A stretch of 38,779 bases of DNA from Bacillota bacterium (GCA_023415475.1 JAEZKL010000151.1:1-38779); one strand, 5' to 3'. Positions 25,598 to 35,395 are shown, numbered from the stretch's first letter. The notes: generated by a model not told the origin, from the letters alone. Made by a program: numbers and translations.

Positions 25598-26374
25598 TTA
25601 CCAGGTAACACCCACATTCATAAAAACGATTAATTCTTCCGGTAATAGAGGCTTACTAAAGTAGTATCCTTGGATTTTATCGCAACCTTGGCTTTTAAGA
25701 TATTCGTACTGCTCCTTTGTTTCAACCCCCTCCGCAGTTACTTCTGCATTAATTTTTTTTCCAAGAGAAATTAACGTATCAATAATTATTTTATTAACAT
25801 CAGCTTTAATATTGGAGATGAATATTTTATCAATTTTTATTCCGTCGATAAGAAATTCTTGAATATATTTCAAAGAATTATATCCGGTACCAAAATCATC
25901 GAGTGTGATCTTAACGCCCTGCTCACTTAATTGTGTTAAGTTTTTTGTTACGACATGCGATGACTCTATCAGTACACTTTCGGTAATTTCTATTTCAAGG
26001 TTTTCCGGTATTAATCCATTCTCATTAAGAATGCTACCTACTAATTCACTAAACCCAGGTTGTTGAAGTTGAATTGCAGAAACATTCACTGATATTCCAT
26101 AACCGGTATAGCTCTTTGTATGCCATTTTTTCAATTGTCTACATGAATTCTTAAGAACCCACTCACCGATAGGAACTATTAGTCCAGTCTCTTCTGCAAT
26201 CGGAATAAAATCTAATGGGTTGATGATACCTTTTCTGGGGTGCTTCCATCTGATCAAGGCCTCCATCCATACCATCCTTTTTGACTTTGTATCGATAAGC
26301 GGCTGGTAGCATAAAAAGAATTCATTCTCTGCAATCGCAGTTCTCAAATCATTTTTAATATTATATTTATTCAC
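25598..26374 (-). CDS. Stand-alone EAL-domain cyclic-di-GMP phosphodiesterase
   Basis: The 258 aa are essentially one EAL domain, which hydrolyses c-di-GMP to pGpG in the cytoplasm. The catalytic set is complete: MEALIRWKHP (EAL Glu), ISVNVSAIQ (Asn), LEIEITESV (Glu), TLDDFGTGYNSL (metal Asp pair), IKIDKIFI (Lys), TAEGVETKEQ (Glu) and IQGYYFSKPL (Gln). Activity is therefore likely. There is no sensor or GGDEF domain in front. The start is GTG 26374, about 11 nt after GGGGG. It lies downstream of the cheW-MCP genes on the same strand, which fits control of motility. Confidence 0.93.
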   Translation of the reverse strand: MNKYNIKNDLRTAIAENEFFLCYQPLIDTKSKRMVWMEALIRWKHPRKGIINPLDFIPIAEETGLIVPIGEWVLKNSCRQLKKWHTKSYTGYGISVNVSAIQLQQPGFSELVGSILNENGLIPENLEIEITESVLIESSHVVTKNLTQLSEQGVKITLDDFGTGYNSLKYIQEFLIDGIKIDKIFISNIKADVNKIIIDTLISLGKKINAEVTAEGVETKEQYEYLKSQGCDKIQGYYFSKPLLPEELIVFMNVGVTW

Positions 26375-26498
26375 AGCGTCATTTCCCCCATGTTATTTCT
26401 GTTTCTATTCCTTATTCATAGATATAGACTCGATTATGAAATTACGGCATTTTCTTATGAAAAGACAGTTCCATGTGTGATCCATCCTAAGATAAGTA

Positions 26499-26529
26499 GG
26501 CAAGGTCAAACATAACTAATGACCTTGCC
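26499..26529 (-). terminator. Hairpin between cheW and the EAL gene
   Basis: GGCAAGGTCA and TGACCTTGCC form a perfect 10-bp stem around 11 nt, about 180 bp after cheW. There is no T-run on either strand, so its role as terminator is uncertain. The rest of the 335-bp spacer (26375-26709) holds nothing recognised. Confidence 0.4.
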
Positions 26530-26709
26530 CATATACAACAAATGAGATACAGCTCGATTCCTCCTCATGAAAGAAGCATCTTTATACTTTTCCACTATAT
26601 AAATTATGCTTCAAAGGCTTTCAAAAGAGAAAAAGATGTAAATTGGTGAAATTTATAGAAAGTAACGTTCATTCATTTTTTGTATCTATACCAACCGGCA
26701 GAGGTCATC

Positions 26710-27126
26710 TTATTTCATAATGCTCGACATATTCAGAACAAAAATTATATTACCATCTATTTTTAAAATATATGACATATGATTATTATTGAAGTAAACT
26801 GGTAGGTTAATATTAGTATCAATTTCCTCATCCTTTGGTATAACTATCATGTTTACATCATCTACTATGAAGCCTACACTATTCTCATTGGCTATGATTA
26901 TTTTTGTATTTTTATCAGCCTGCTTCTTCTCCATCCCTAGAAAATTTCCCAAATCAATAACTGAATGAACCTTTCCCCTTAAACTAATGACACCTTCGGA
27001 ATAGGGTGGAGAATTGGGGACCTGGGTAGGGAGCATATACCTGATTATCTCATTTACCTGCTCAATTGGAAATCCATATTGGACACCTCTTAAATTTACC
27101 ACCACTATTTGTCTTGTTTTATTCAC
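26710..27126 (-). CDS. cheW: CheW-like chemotaxis coupling protein
   Basis: The 138-aa protein is a single CheW domain that couples chemoreceptors to the CheA kinase. Characteristic segments are YGFPIEQVNEIIRY, YSEGVISLRGKVHSVIDLGNFLG and VGFIVDDVNMIV. The start is GTG 27126 with GGGGGAG upstream. It begins 14 bp after the stop of the chemoreceptor gene, so the two form a private receptor-coupler pair. It is a paralogue of a main CheW presumably encoded elsewhere. Confidence 0.92.
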   Translation of the reverse strand: MNKTRQIVVVNLRGVQYGFPIEQVNEIIRYMLPTQVPNSPPYSEGVISLRGKVHSVIDLGNFLGMEKKQADKNTKIIIANENSVGFIVDDVNMIVIPKDEEIDTNINLPVYFNNNHMSYILKIDGNIIFVLNMSSIMK

Positions 27127-27140
27127 TCTTTTCTCCCCCT

Positions 27141-29147
27141 TTATACCTTAAATACGGAAACAGCCTTTATTAATGCTTCTGACTTAACTCTTGCTGTTTC
27201 TGCCAGTTTTATTACATCATTTGACTTCATCGCGATGGCCGATGTTTCCTGTGCTATATTATATGCTCCTTGCGCTTCTTCATTAGAGGCCCTTGTTATT
27301 TCCTCTATTGCTTTCACCATGTTCTGCATTGAAGCGAAGAGTTCTTCAGAAGAGGCACTATAATCCATTACCATATCATTTATGCTTGCTGAGCTTTGAC
27401 TGTATTGCTCACTTGTATCAACAAGGGTGTCATAATCCTTTAATACTCTCTTATCAATAAACTCAAGGATTTCTCCTGAGCTGGAGGAGAGGTTATTGAC
27501 AGCTATGAATATAATCTTCGTAACTTCCTGTATTCTGGAAACTGCATTTTTTGAATTTTCTGCTAGCTTTCTAATCTCATCGGCAACCACCGCAAAGCCT
27601 CTTCCTGCTTCACCTGCTCTTGCAGCCTCAATCGCTGCATTTAATGCGAGTAAATTGGTTTGTGATGTAATTTCAAGAATTGCCTCAGACAATTCGTTGA
27701 TTTGATTTACCGCCTTGGACTGTTCTATTGCACTCTGCAGATCACTCTTTGTTTTTCCGTATATTTCAACTGCGCTTCTTTTTGAAGAGATTGCATTGCG
27801 CTTCATTTCTACAGTCATGTTATTTACAGTACTTACGATGCCTGCTCCCTCCTGTGCCTTTGATGCAATTGATTCTACCGTTTTTTCAATTTCTTCCGAG
27901 GTGGCATTCATTTCCTCCGTGGATACAGCAGTCTCCTCAGCCCCGGCAGATAATTCTTCTGAGGTAGCAGAAATATCTTCTATACTCTTATTCAGCTGAT
28001 CCATTCCTGTATTAATTGCTGTAAGCATCTGCCCTACGTCAGTAGATTCCTCAACAACACTTTTTATTATATTTATTATTGATAGCTGCATGGCTTGTAT
28101 TGAATTTGCAAGAACACCAGTTTCATCCTTCAGATTAAGAGATTTCTTAGGCACTTCCTGTGTAAAATCCCCTGTTGCCACAATCTTAAGAAATTCAGAA
28201 GCATTTTTTATCGGACTTGCTATACTTTTTGAAATCATTAATGTAATAACTAAACTGATCGCTATAAATACAAAGGATACAAGTAAAATTATTAATGCAA
28301 GTTGGTTTACTTTAGCCATAACCTCTGTTTTCGGAGCTGTGATAGCTAATGACCAATTGGTTCCTTCTACCGGAGCATATCCCATGTATTTTGTTACACC
28401 CTGATAGCTATATTCACCGACACCTTCCTTTCCTTCTGCCATCTGTTGTTCTAATTCCACCAGCGATTTTAATTCAGGATCCTCTTTTACATTTTCAAAA
28501 TCATTATCCATGTTAAGAACGAGGTTATAATCCTTGTGGGCTACTGTTGTACCCTGCTTATTAATCATAAAAGCAGCTCCGCTATCCCCAAATTGGATAC
28601 TACTAGTAAAATCACTTAATACATTTCCGTCTCGGACAGCAGTTAGTATTCCCACTACGTTATTATTCTCTTTTATTGGGACTGTATAAACCAATACAAT
28701 AGTGCCATCAACCTTATTAACTAGGGGGTCTGAAATTGATACATATCCGGCTAAGGCATTTGTAAAATATTCTCTTTCAGCAACATTAGTACTTGTTCCA
28801 TCGGTATATTTTGTATTTCCCTGTAAATCTATAATACCCATTCTAATATGGCCGCTTCTTTCTACTTCGCTTTCCAATAACTCTAGCTTTTCATCTGTAG
28901 TTAAGTTATTAGCTTTCAGCCAATCGCTTCCGGCCAATGCTTCTAATGCATTTGTCTGGACTTTCAACTCTCTTGCAACCCCTTTGGAAGATTCCTTAGC
29001 CATTTGAGAAATCGAATCATCAATATTGCTTGATAAAGCATTACTTGATGCTATATATGACACGATTCCGAGCCCCGCACAAATAGAGAAGACCAATACC
29101 CCAAAAAACAATGATAACTTCGTTCTAATACTTTTTAATTGCAACAT
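27141..29147 (-). CDS. Methyl-accepting chemotaxis protein with Cache sensor
   Basis: The 668-aa receptor has a first membrane helix at about 10-32 and an extracellular double-Cache-type sensor at about 35-275, including GHIRMGIIDLQGNTKY, a tyrosine-rich phosphate-like YTDGT segment and GDSGAAFMINKQGTTVAH. A second helix lies near 285-306, then a HAMP domain and a long helical signalling domain. The highly conserved tip LALNAAIEAARAGEAGRGFA is at about 500-520. Cache sensors usually bind amino acids or organic acids; the ligand is unknown. GGAGGG lies 6 nt before ATG. It is transcribed with cheW. The 548-bp spacer upstream (29148-29695) shows only a weak promoter for the divergent gene. Confidence 0.95.
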   Translation of the reverse strand: MLQLKSIRTKLSLFFGVLVFSICAGLGIVSYIASSNALSSNIDDSISQMAKESSKGVARELKVQTNALEALAGSDWLKANNLTTDEKLELLESEVERSGHIRMGIIDLQGNTKYTDGTSTNVAEREYFTNALAGYVSISDPLVNKVDGTIVLVYTVPIKENNNVVGILTAVRDGNVLSDFTSSIQFGDSGAAFMINKQGTTVAHKDYNLVLNMDNDFENVKEDPELKSLVELEQQMAEGKEGVGEYSYQGVTKYMGYAPVEGTNWSLAITAPKTEVMAKVNQLALIILLVSFVFIAISLVITLMISKSIASPIKNASEFLKIVATGDFTQEVPKKSLNLKDETGVLANSIQAMQLSIINIIKSVVEESTDVGQMLTAINTGMDQLNKSIEDISATSEELSAGAEETAVSTEEMNATSEEIEKTVESIASKAQEGAGIVSTVNNMTVEMKRNAISSKRSAVEIYGKTKSDLQSAIEQSKAVNQINELSEAILEITSQTNLLALNAAIEAARAGEAGRGFAVVADEIRKLAENSKNAVSRIQEVTKIIFIAVNNLSSSSGEILEFIDKRVLKDYDTLVDTSEQYSQSSASINDMVMDYSASSEELFASMQNMVKAIEEITRASNEEAQGAYNIAQETSAIAMKSNDVIKLAETARVKSEALIKAVSVFKV

Positions 29148-29398
29148 ACATACCCTCCAATTATTTTATTTATTTGTGAATTACCATCCTATATTATCCT
29201 TAATTACCAGCTTTTTCTACATTTTTCGCGTTAATGTCAATGCCTTGGTCATGACAAATCAGAATTTTATAGCGTTATAACACTAGTTTCAATAGAATGT
29301 AACCCATAATCAATAAAGCAAAACAAACCGTACATAATAGGTCTCTAAGTGTTTGGTGAAGAATTTAGGTAAACAAACAACAAATTATACAAATTCAT

Positions 29399-29426
29399 TG
29401 CAAGGGTTATAAATTATGTTAAAATA
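29399..29426 (+). promoter_or_regulatory. Possible promoter of the HTH regulator gene
   Basis: TTGCAA (29399-29404), 16-bp spacer, TAAAAT (29421-29426). It would give an untranslated leader of about 265 nt, in which I recognise no riboswitch. Confidence 0.35.
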
Positions 29427-29695
29427 AAATACGGACTTGATCTATTTAATATATGGATTAACAAAACTGATCTATGTATTTAAACGTGAATAGTCCCTTT
29501 TATATTCTGTCTATAGCATATATATTTTCTTGAAATGTTGGTTATCAGATTTATTGGATTAGCCATAGACATCAGGAACATTTATCAATTTGAAATTATG
29601 GTGATAACGGGTTCAGCCATGAAGTGAATCCAAATAAATGGTGTTTATGAGTTAATCTCATGGTTATGTAAATTTATAGCTAGGGGGTTTATTTA

Positions 29696-31303
29696 ATGCC
29701 AAACATTGTTTTTGGTGAGTGTCTGAAACTTTTACTATCTGCCTTGGATATAAGCAATAACCGATTATCCAAAGCAATCAATGTAGATAGCTCATTAGTG
29801 AGTCGTTGGATTCATGGAAAAAGAGTACCTCCCTATAACTCCAGCTACATTGATAACATCTCGGAATACCTTTCTAATAATGTTCATAATTCATTTCAAG
29901 AGCAGCAATTAAATACAATTTTTTTGAATACATTTGTAGATAAAGAGATAACAGCTGGTATCAAGGAAAAAATCAAGAAGGCATTATTAGAAGCGCAGGG
30001 ATACTCCATTGAATTCAACAAAAAAAGGAAGAAAGAAATTGAAATTAATTCATCGAACAAAGAACATATATCCAAACTTCTTAATGATGATCCGATAAAC
30101 CATACGGAACAAAATATTACTCACTTTACCGAATTATCAAGCGAAGACAAGGTGATTTTGGGTGCCGAAAATATTCTAGCAGCTTGTTATGATTTGCTGG
30201 AAATTGCTACAAAGCAAAAGTGCGGGAAAAGTAATATTATGTATATCACTTATAATAACTTTATGTACGCAGAAAACTCATCCCATAATTATTTAATAAA
30301 TTGGAGAGATACTTTACTAAAGGCTATTAAGAATGGATGGCATGTCCTTCTATTAATAAGATTGAATGGCAACACTGCTAGAACAATAGGATTTATGAAT
30401 TGTATGATTCCTTTGGTTCAAACAGGTCAATTTATGCCTTATTATATTAAGAACTATGACAGCATTGCAATCGGTGATGAACTTGTCGTCGTTCCAGGGA
30501 TTGGTGTACTATCATGTTTTTCAAGTAATTTACATTCTGAAATTAATTGTGGTCTCTTTATAAAAAACAAGTCCGCAATAGAACTGTATCAAAATCACTT
30601 TCAAGGTTTTATAGCAAAACATGCTCTACCTCTCGTAAAAATCTATAATAATCGTAATGATTATAGTCATTTATTAGCAGATAGCGAAGATAATATCGGC
30701 AATCGATTTATATTTAAATATTGCTTTAGTGTGTTAACACTACCAGAGCATTTATATGAGAAGCTTCTCGACAGGAGAAGGCTTTCCAACGATGCAAAGA
30801 TCAAATCCATGGAGTTTTATAGAAAACGATTGAATGCATTTCTATCAAACATACAGAACTATGAATATAAGGATGTTTATATGGCAGCATCCATCAAAGA
30901 TCTAATTAAGAATCATCAGCATTATTTATATAGCTTTGCGGGAATTGAACTAATGCATATGGATACCCATGATATTATTGAGTATTTGGAGAATATTATC
31001 GGACTTCTCCAAAAATATGACAACTATAACATTGCATTAATTCCGGAAAGTCAAGATAATACTGTGAATATGGAAAGTTTTTGTTGTATGATGAAAGAAA
31101 GGATTTCTGTATTGTTTGAATCAAAAAATCCATTAACTGGCATGTCGGATATACACGTATCTATTACGGAACCTACGACAGTTAAAGCAATATCTGATTA
31201 CTTTATAAACCTTTGGGAGCATATCGCTCCTGCAAATAGAGAGAAATCTGAGGTTATTTCATGGCTACAAGATCAGATAACTATACTAAAGCAGCTAACA
31301 TAA
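29696..31303 (+). CDS. Large XRE-type HTH regulator with unrecognised C-terminal region
   Basis: The 535-aa protein begins with a Cro/CI-type helix-turn-helix (about 8-50: CLKLLLSALDISNNRLSKAI then VDSSLVSRWIHGKRVPP). A charged linker runs to about 130. The rest (about 140-535) has no signal peptide or membrane helix and matches no family I can name. One segment (WHVLLLIRLNGNTARTIGFM ... VVVPGIGVLSCF) has alternating hydrophobic strands that might be a phospholipase-D-like sensor fold as in TrmB-type regulators, but this is speculative. AGGGGG precedes the ATG. It stands alone between the chemoreceptor and the ABC permease genes. It is likely a one-component regulator sensing an unknown signal. 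Confidence 0.8.
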   Translation: MPNIVFGECLKLLLSALDISNNRLSKAINVDSSLVSRWIHGKRVPPYNSSYIDNISEYLSNNVHNSFQEQQLNTIFLNTFVDKEITAGIKEKIKKALLEAQGYSIEFNKKRKKEIEINSSNKEHISKLLNDDPINHTEQNITHFTELSSEDKVILGAENILAACYDLLEIATKQKCGKSNIMYITYNNFMYAENSSHNYLINWRDTLLKAIKNGWHVLLLIRLNGNTARTIGFMNCMIPLVQTGQFMPYYIKNYDSIAIGDELVVVPGIGVLSCFSSNLHSEINCGLFIKNKSAIELYQNHFQGFIAKHALPLVKIYNNRNDYSHLLADSEDNIGNRFIFKYCFSVLTLPEHLYEKLLDRRRLSNDAKIKSMEFYRKRLNAFLSNIQNYEYKDVYMAASIKDLIKNHQHYLYSFAGIELMHMDTHDIIEYLENIIGLLQKYDNYNIALIPESQDNTVNMESFCCMMKERISVLFESKNPLTGMSDIHVSITEPTTVKAISDYFINLWEHIAPANREKSEVISWLQDQITILKQLT

Positions 31304-31364
31304 ATAAAACTCACTGATTGTACTCAGCTCCCGGTAAAATCATGGTACGAATTCCAACCGAACT

Positions 31365-31390
31365 GCTCAGGTGTTCCGAAACACCTGAGC
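31365..31390. terminator. Hairpin between the HTH regulator and the FtsX permease
   Basis: GCTCAGGTGTT and AACACCTGAGC form a perfect 11-bp stem with a 4-nt loop between two convergent genes. A T-run is lacking on both strands. Confidence 0.5.
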
Positions 31391-31532
31391 CTATAACATA
31401 CTTCTGTACCAGTGCTGTCTTCCCGTGTGGTTTATCATATATTCCCCTGTATAGAGCTTCGAAATGGTTACTCGCTCATGCATAAATAACCATCCCGTTA
31501 TATATCTTCTGGTGATTGTAATATTTATTTTT

Positions 31533-34500
31533 TTATTCCACACTCTTTAGAGCTTCTACCATATCAATCTTCCGCAGTGCTTTATTGGTGATATGGTTTA
31601 CCAATAATGCAAAAGCCAAAGTAAGCACCGCTGCAATCAGATAACCTGCAACAGAAATCCGCACCCTGAAAGCGATATCCGCAATACTGACATTAGAAAG
31701 AATGACATAGGTAATTCCATAGCCAGCGGGCATACCGAGAAGAATGCCCAATAGGGTAAGAATAAAGGTCTCCTTGTTTACATAAGAATAAACCTCCTTA
31801 GGCAGGAAACCCAGCACCTTAACCGTGGCAAGTTCTCGTTCTCGTTCGCTGATATTAATATTTGAAAGGGTGAACAAAACTGCAAACGCTAAAGCTGCCG
31901 ACATGCCAATCAGAAGATAGACTATCATATTAATAATTTGATTTACATCGCTAAAAGAGTTTCTAACCTCCTGATTGCTGCTAACGGTGAGAATTCGCTC
32001 GTCATCACTCAGAGTATCCAACCATGTCTGAGCGTCTGAATTATCCGATAATTTCAACAGAAAAGAATTCTCCGCATAGTCACCGAATGCCGCCTGATAA
32101 CAGCTTTCGCGGATATACACGTAATTGCCTGCATAGTTTGTCGCAACAAAAGCCACCGGAAAATCATACTCCATATTATCTTCATTTTGCAGAGATACAA
32201 CGTCATTATTGGTAAGGTTTAATTGTTTAGCGGCATTTTGAGTAACCACAATTCCATCCGAGGGAAGGGTCTTTGCCTCGTGTGTGTCTGAAGCATAGAG
32301 ATGTACATAGGCTTCCAAATCCTCTCCATCCGGGATTACCATTACAGTAATATCCATATTATCGTTACTGCGTAGTGTCAAAGTGGTTGTCTGTATTTGT
32401 AGCTCCGCACTCACCATTTTGGACGCCTTCCATTCATCGGAAAGGCTCTTCATCTCCTCAGAGCTTAAGTTGTCTGTCATTACGATGGCGTCATATACCG
32501 TTATGGTATCAAATTGGTCAGACATCAGCCCACCTACCGTATCGCGTATACCAAAACCAAATACTATAAGCATCGCACAACCCAGGATTCCCACAATTGT
32601 CATGATTGCACGCTTTTTATATCTGAACAGATTACGGCAGGTTACTTTATTCAGGAAATTCAACCGTTTCCATAGGAAATGAATGTGCTCCAGCAGGATC
32701 CTGCTTCCGGCTTTTGGTGCTTTGGGTCTCATCAGCTCCGCCGGGCGCTTGTGCAGCATCTCACCACAGGAGATGGCCGTTGCACCTACTATGCCTAGCA
32801 GGAATAGGCCAAATCCACTCAAGCCATAGACAGGATAGTAAGACAGCTGAAAGGTCGGCAATACATATAGTCTACTTACGATGATTTCAATTACTTTGGG
32901 AAGTACATAAAAACCAATTACACTTCCAAGGATACCTCCGATCACACAAGCCAGTACGGAATAAAAAATATATTTCATACTAATCTGGTACTTCGTATAG
33001 CCTAGAGATTTATAAGTACCGATTAATCCTCGGTCCTCCTCTACCATTCGGGTCATGGTTGTCAGGCTAATGAGTATCGCAACCAGGAAGAAAATAAGGG
33101 GGAAAGCTTTCGTAATCTCTTGAATAAAGCTGATATCACTATTCAGTCCGGAAAAACTGTCATTACCGCTTCTATCCCAGACATACCATTTCGTCATGCT
33201 GATGCTTGCGGCCTCTTCCTTACCATCGGCCAGCTTCTGCCTGGCTATGGCAATAGAAGCTTCATAATCAGACTTATTTTCATCCAGCTTGGACTGACCG
33301 TCAATAAGTTCCGTCTCAGCTTCTTCTAATTCCTTTTTGGCATCGGCTAGCTTTTGTTTGCCATCCTTCAATTCTGTCTGCTTGTCAGAGAATTGCGCTT
33401 CAACCTCCGCTTTACTTTCATCCAATTTCCTTTGTCCATTGACAAGCTGCGCTTTGTTATCCTGTATTTCCTTTTTTGCATCAGAAATCTGCTCTAATGC
33501 GTCGCTTTTTTGCTTTGTCAGCGTCGCAGATTTTTCATCTAACAGTGTTTGGCTATAATTCAAGGTGCCATGGGTGACAGCAAGAGTGGAAAAAGCATTC
33601 AACTGCTCCTCTGACAGTGCATCTCCTGCAGACATGAAACATACTGCCAGAGCTTGGGTATCTGTTTGCAATGTGGCCATTGCTGTATTATAGGCATCTG
33701 TTTGCTCGCTTGTAGGTGTTTCCTCTTGTTTGATGGAAAGTAAATAGGGGGCTGCTTTTACACCGTCTGCAACCATATCCACCCATATCTGCTTCGCGGC
33801 TTTGCTGTTCCAGATCTGTTGTTCTGCAATTGTTAGCGTAGCTACAGTCTTGTTTAACTGATCATCAGCCTCAGATTTTTGTTTATTCAGTTCCACCTGG
33901 TTTTGTGCCAGCTGCTGCTCATAGCTGTCAAATTGCTTCAAGGTAGCTTCTTCCTGATTTTTTAGCTTCTCTTCTCCATCGTTTAGAGCTGTCCAGCCCT
34001 CATCTATCTCCTTTTGGGAAGCATCGAACTTTTCCTTTGCAGATTTCTTAGCATCCGTCAGCGCCTGTTCTCCATCGGACAGCTTTGACTCGTTAGATAT
34101 GATTTCTGCCCATCCATCATTGACTTTAACCCAGCCATCATCAATTTCTGCCTGAGCCTCCGCTAGCTTTTGCTCTGCCTCAGTCATTTTGTCCGCAAGC
34201 AAAGCTTCTGCATCGGTAATCTTCTCGTTAGCTTCGCTGACAACTTCATCGTATCTGGCCTCCTCGCGGTCTTTCTGCAGGGTAGTCTTGATTGTGGCAG
34301 TCATATTGTCCATCAGAGCTTGGTACTCTGTTGAATAACAGTCCAGCTTGGAGGAACCATCTATGGTAAGGTAAATAGCGGTGTAAATGTCGCTATCGAT
34401 ACAGGCTGCTGTGGCATACATCATGTAATCACTGCTACTTGCGGAGAAAGAAAATGATGCCATGCTGCCTTCCTTGTTGGAAATATCCAGTGGACTTAGT

Positions 34501-35108
34501 ATAATTGCTGTGATTTCATATTCAGCTACTGCTAACACCGGTGCCTGTGAATCACTTTCTATTGTAATATCCAAGTCAGCTTCATCATCCACATTATTTG
34601 CAGTTGTGATATCCGCTGCCGCTGCGTCCTTTTCCCCGTCAGCTTCTGATAGTGTTATAATATCACCAATCTGCAAGCCTGTATCATCGATAAATTTGAA
34701 ATTCACGGCAATTTGCCCAGCTTTCGAGGGTAGTGTGCCTTCTAAAACATAAGGTTCGTTCATACCGTCTTTATCTAATGTGTTCAAATTAGCCAGCAGC
34801 GAATTTCCATTGCTTTGAAGGGGCTTCACATCGATGCTGTTATTGCCGAATACTGCACTCACACCCTCTACTCCGGAGACAGCAGAAAGATCATCATCAG
34901 TCAGTCCTAGGGTGGACACAATTTTTATGTCGTAAGTATTTTGTGCATCATAGAAATGGTTTGCGGATTGAAACACATTCAGGCATCCCACTGCAAATCC
35001 GGTAAAAACACCTGAGCCGAGAGCGACCATCACGATTATCGCAATGATTCTGGATAGGTTGTTTTTTAGAGTGCCAATTATATCTTTTAAAAGAGATCTT
35101 TTTTTCAT
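31533..35108 (-). CDS. Large FtsX-type ABC transporter permease with coiled-coil region
   Basis: The 1191-aa membrane protein has an N-terminal helix (IIAIIVMVALGSGVFTGFAVG). A large external region follows with long Glu/Lys/Ala-rich coiled coil (about 285-640, many repeats like KLADAKKELEEAETEL). A first FtsX block (about 670-800: FFLVAILISLTTMTRMVEED) precedes a second (about 1060-1180: LSNINISERERELATVKVLGF). Such permeases act with a MacB-like ATPase on lipids, peptides or envelope signals. The start is ATG 35108, since it directly follows the ATPase remnant with GGTGA overlapping it; an in-frame TTG at 35138 lies inside the remnant. The reading frame is intact although its partner ATPase is deleted. 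Confidence 0.9.
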   Translation of the reverse strand: MKKRSLLKDIIGTLKNNLSRIIAIIVMVALGSGVFTGFAVGCLNVFQSANHFYDAQNTYDIKIVSTLGLTDDDLSAVSGVEGVSAVFGNNSIDVKPLQSNGNSLLANLNTLDKDGMNEPYVLEGTLPSKAGQIAVNFKFIDDTGLQIGDIITLSEADGEKDAAAADITTANNVDDEADLDITIESDSQAPVLAVAEYEITAIILSPLDISNKEGSMASFSFSASSSDYMMYATAACIDSDIYTAIYLTIDGSSKLDCYSTEYQALMDNMTATIKTTLQKDREEARYDEVVSEANEKITDAEALLADKMTEAEQKLAEAQAEIDDGWVKVNDGWAEIISNESKLSDGEQALTDAKKSAKEKFDASQKEIDEGWTALNDGEEKLKNQEEATLKQFDSYEQQLAQNQVELNKQKSEADDQLNKTVATLTIAEQQIWNSKAAKQIWVDMVADGVKAAPYLLSIKQEETPTSEQTDAYNTAMATLQTDTQALAVCFMSAGDALSEEQLNAFSTLAVTHGTLNYSQTLLDEKSATLTKQKSDALEQISDAKKEIQDNKAQLVNGQRKLDESKAEVEAQFSDKQTELKDGKQKLADAKKELEEAETELIDGQSKLDENKSDYEASIAIARQKLADGKEEAASISMTKWYVWDRSGNDSFSGLNSDISFIQEITKAFPLIFFLVAILISLTTMTRMVEEDRGLIGTYKSLGYTKYQISMKYIFYSVLACVIGGILGSVIGFYVLPKVIEIIVSRLYVLPTFQLSYYPVYGLSGFGLFLLGIVGATAISCGEMLHKRPAELMRPKAPKAGSRILLEHIHFLWKRLNFLNKVTCRNLFRYKKRAIMTIVGILGCAMLIVFGFGIRDTVGGLMSDQFDTITVYDAIVMTDNLSSEEMKSLSDEWKASKMVSAELQIQTTTLTLRSNDNMDITVMVIPDGEDLEAYVHLYASDTHEAKTLPSDGIVVTQNAAKQLNLTNNDVVSLQNEDNMEYDFPVAFVATNYAGNYVYIRESCYQAAFGDYAENSFLLKLSDNSDAQTWLDTLSDDERILTVSSNQEVRNSFSDVNQIINMIVYLLIGMSAALAFAVLFTLSNINISERERELATVKVLGFLPKEVYSYVNKETFILTLLGILLGMPAGYGITYVILSNVSIADIAFRVRISVAGYLIAAVLTLAFALLVNHITNKALRKIDMVEALKSVE

Positions 35109-35112
35109 AGGT

Positions 35113-35262
35113 TCACCATTCAATTTCTGTAATATCAATTGGTTGCGTATTGACAGTCATATTAATCACTTTGCCATTCTTGAAACGAATCACCTTATCA
35201 GCCACAATATTGTTTCCTGTGCCGTATTCTTTATATACATTTTCAAATGCAATAAATGCCAT
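35113..35262 (-). pseudogene. ABC transporter ATPase gene reduced to N- and C-terminal ends
   Basis: A 49-codon frame from ATG 35262 (GGAGG 7 nt upstream) to TGA 35113 reads MAFIAFENVYKEYGTGNN and then ADKVIRFKNGKVINM, ending ITEIEW. The first part is the usual N-terminus of a MacB-type ATPase (FKNVYKEYGTGE). The second is the usual C-terminus after the H-loop (ADRVIKINNGKV ... EEIEW). The roughly 180 residues between, with Walker A, Q-loop, signature, Walker B and H-loop, are missing, and the join stays in frame. The peptide cannot be an ATPase. It may still be translated and keep expression of the permease gene, whose start lies 4 nt downstream. Confidence 0.88.
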
Positions 35263-35322
35263 TGTATTTCCTCCAAAATATTCCGACCCGTTAGTCTTAC
35301 AAGTTTTTTATGCTAATTAATT

Positions 35323-35351
35323 ATTATAAAAAGGAATCTGCAAGCTATCAA
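35323..35351 (-). promoter_or_regulatory. Promoter of the ABC ATPase remnant-permease operon
   Basis: The minus strand has TTGATA (35346-35351), a 17-bp spacer and TATAAT (35323-35328). It sits back to back with the tetR promoter. Confidence 0.7.
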
Positions 35352-35382
35352 CCAACATTCAGTAGTTATGTGTCGGATTTAC

Positions 35383-35395
35383 CAACACCGTGTTG
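35383..35395. promoter_or_regulatory. Possible TetR operator
   Basis: CAACAC-C-GTGTTG is a perfect 6-bp inverted repeat overlapping the -35 box (TTGTCT) of the tetR promoter. It is placed for autoregulation and perhaps for control of the divergent ABC operon. Confidence 0.4.

Noticed and set aside
27715..27999. Open frames on the plus strand inside the chemoreceptor gene
   Set aside because: They are antisense shadows of the low-complexity helical signalling region, with no ribosome-binding sites.
29148..29695. c-di-GMP riboswitch upstream of the chemoreceptor or HTH gene
   Set aside because: Neither GEMM-I nor GEMM-II conserved segments were found on either strand.
31365..31390. Possible insertion-sequence end at the perfect 11-bp inverted repeat
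   Set aside because: No partner repeat, target duplication or transposase is nearby; a gene-end hairpin between convergent genes is simpler.
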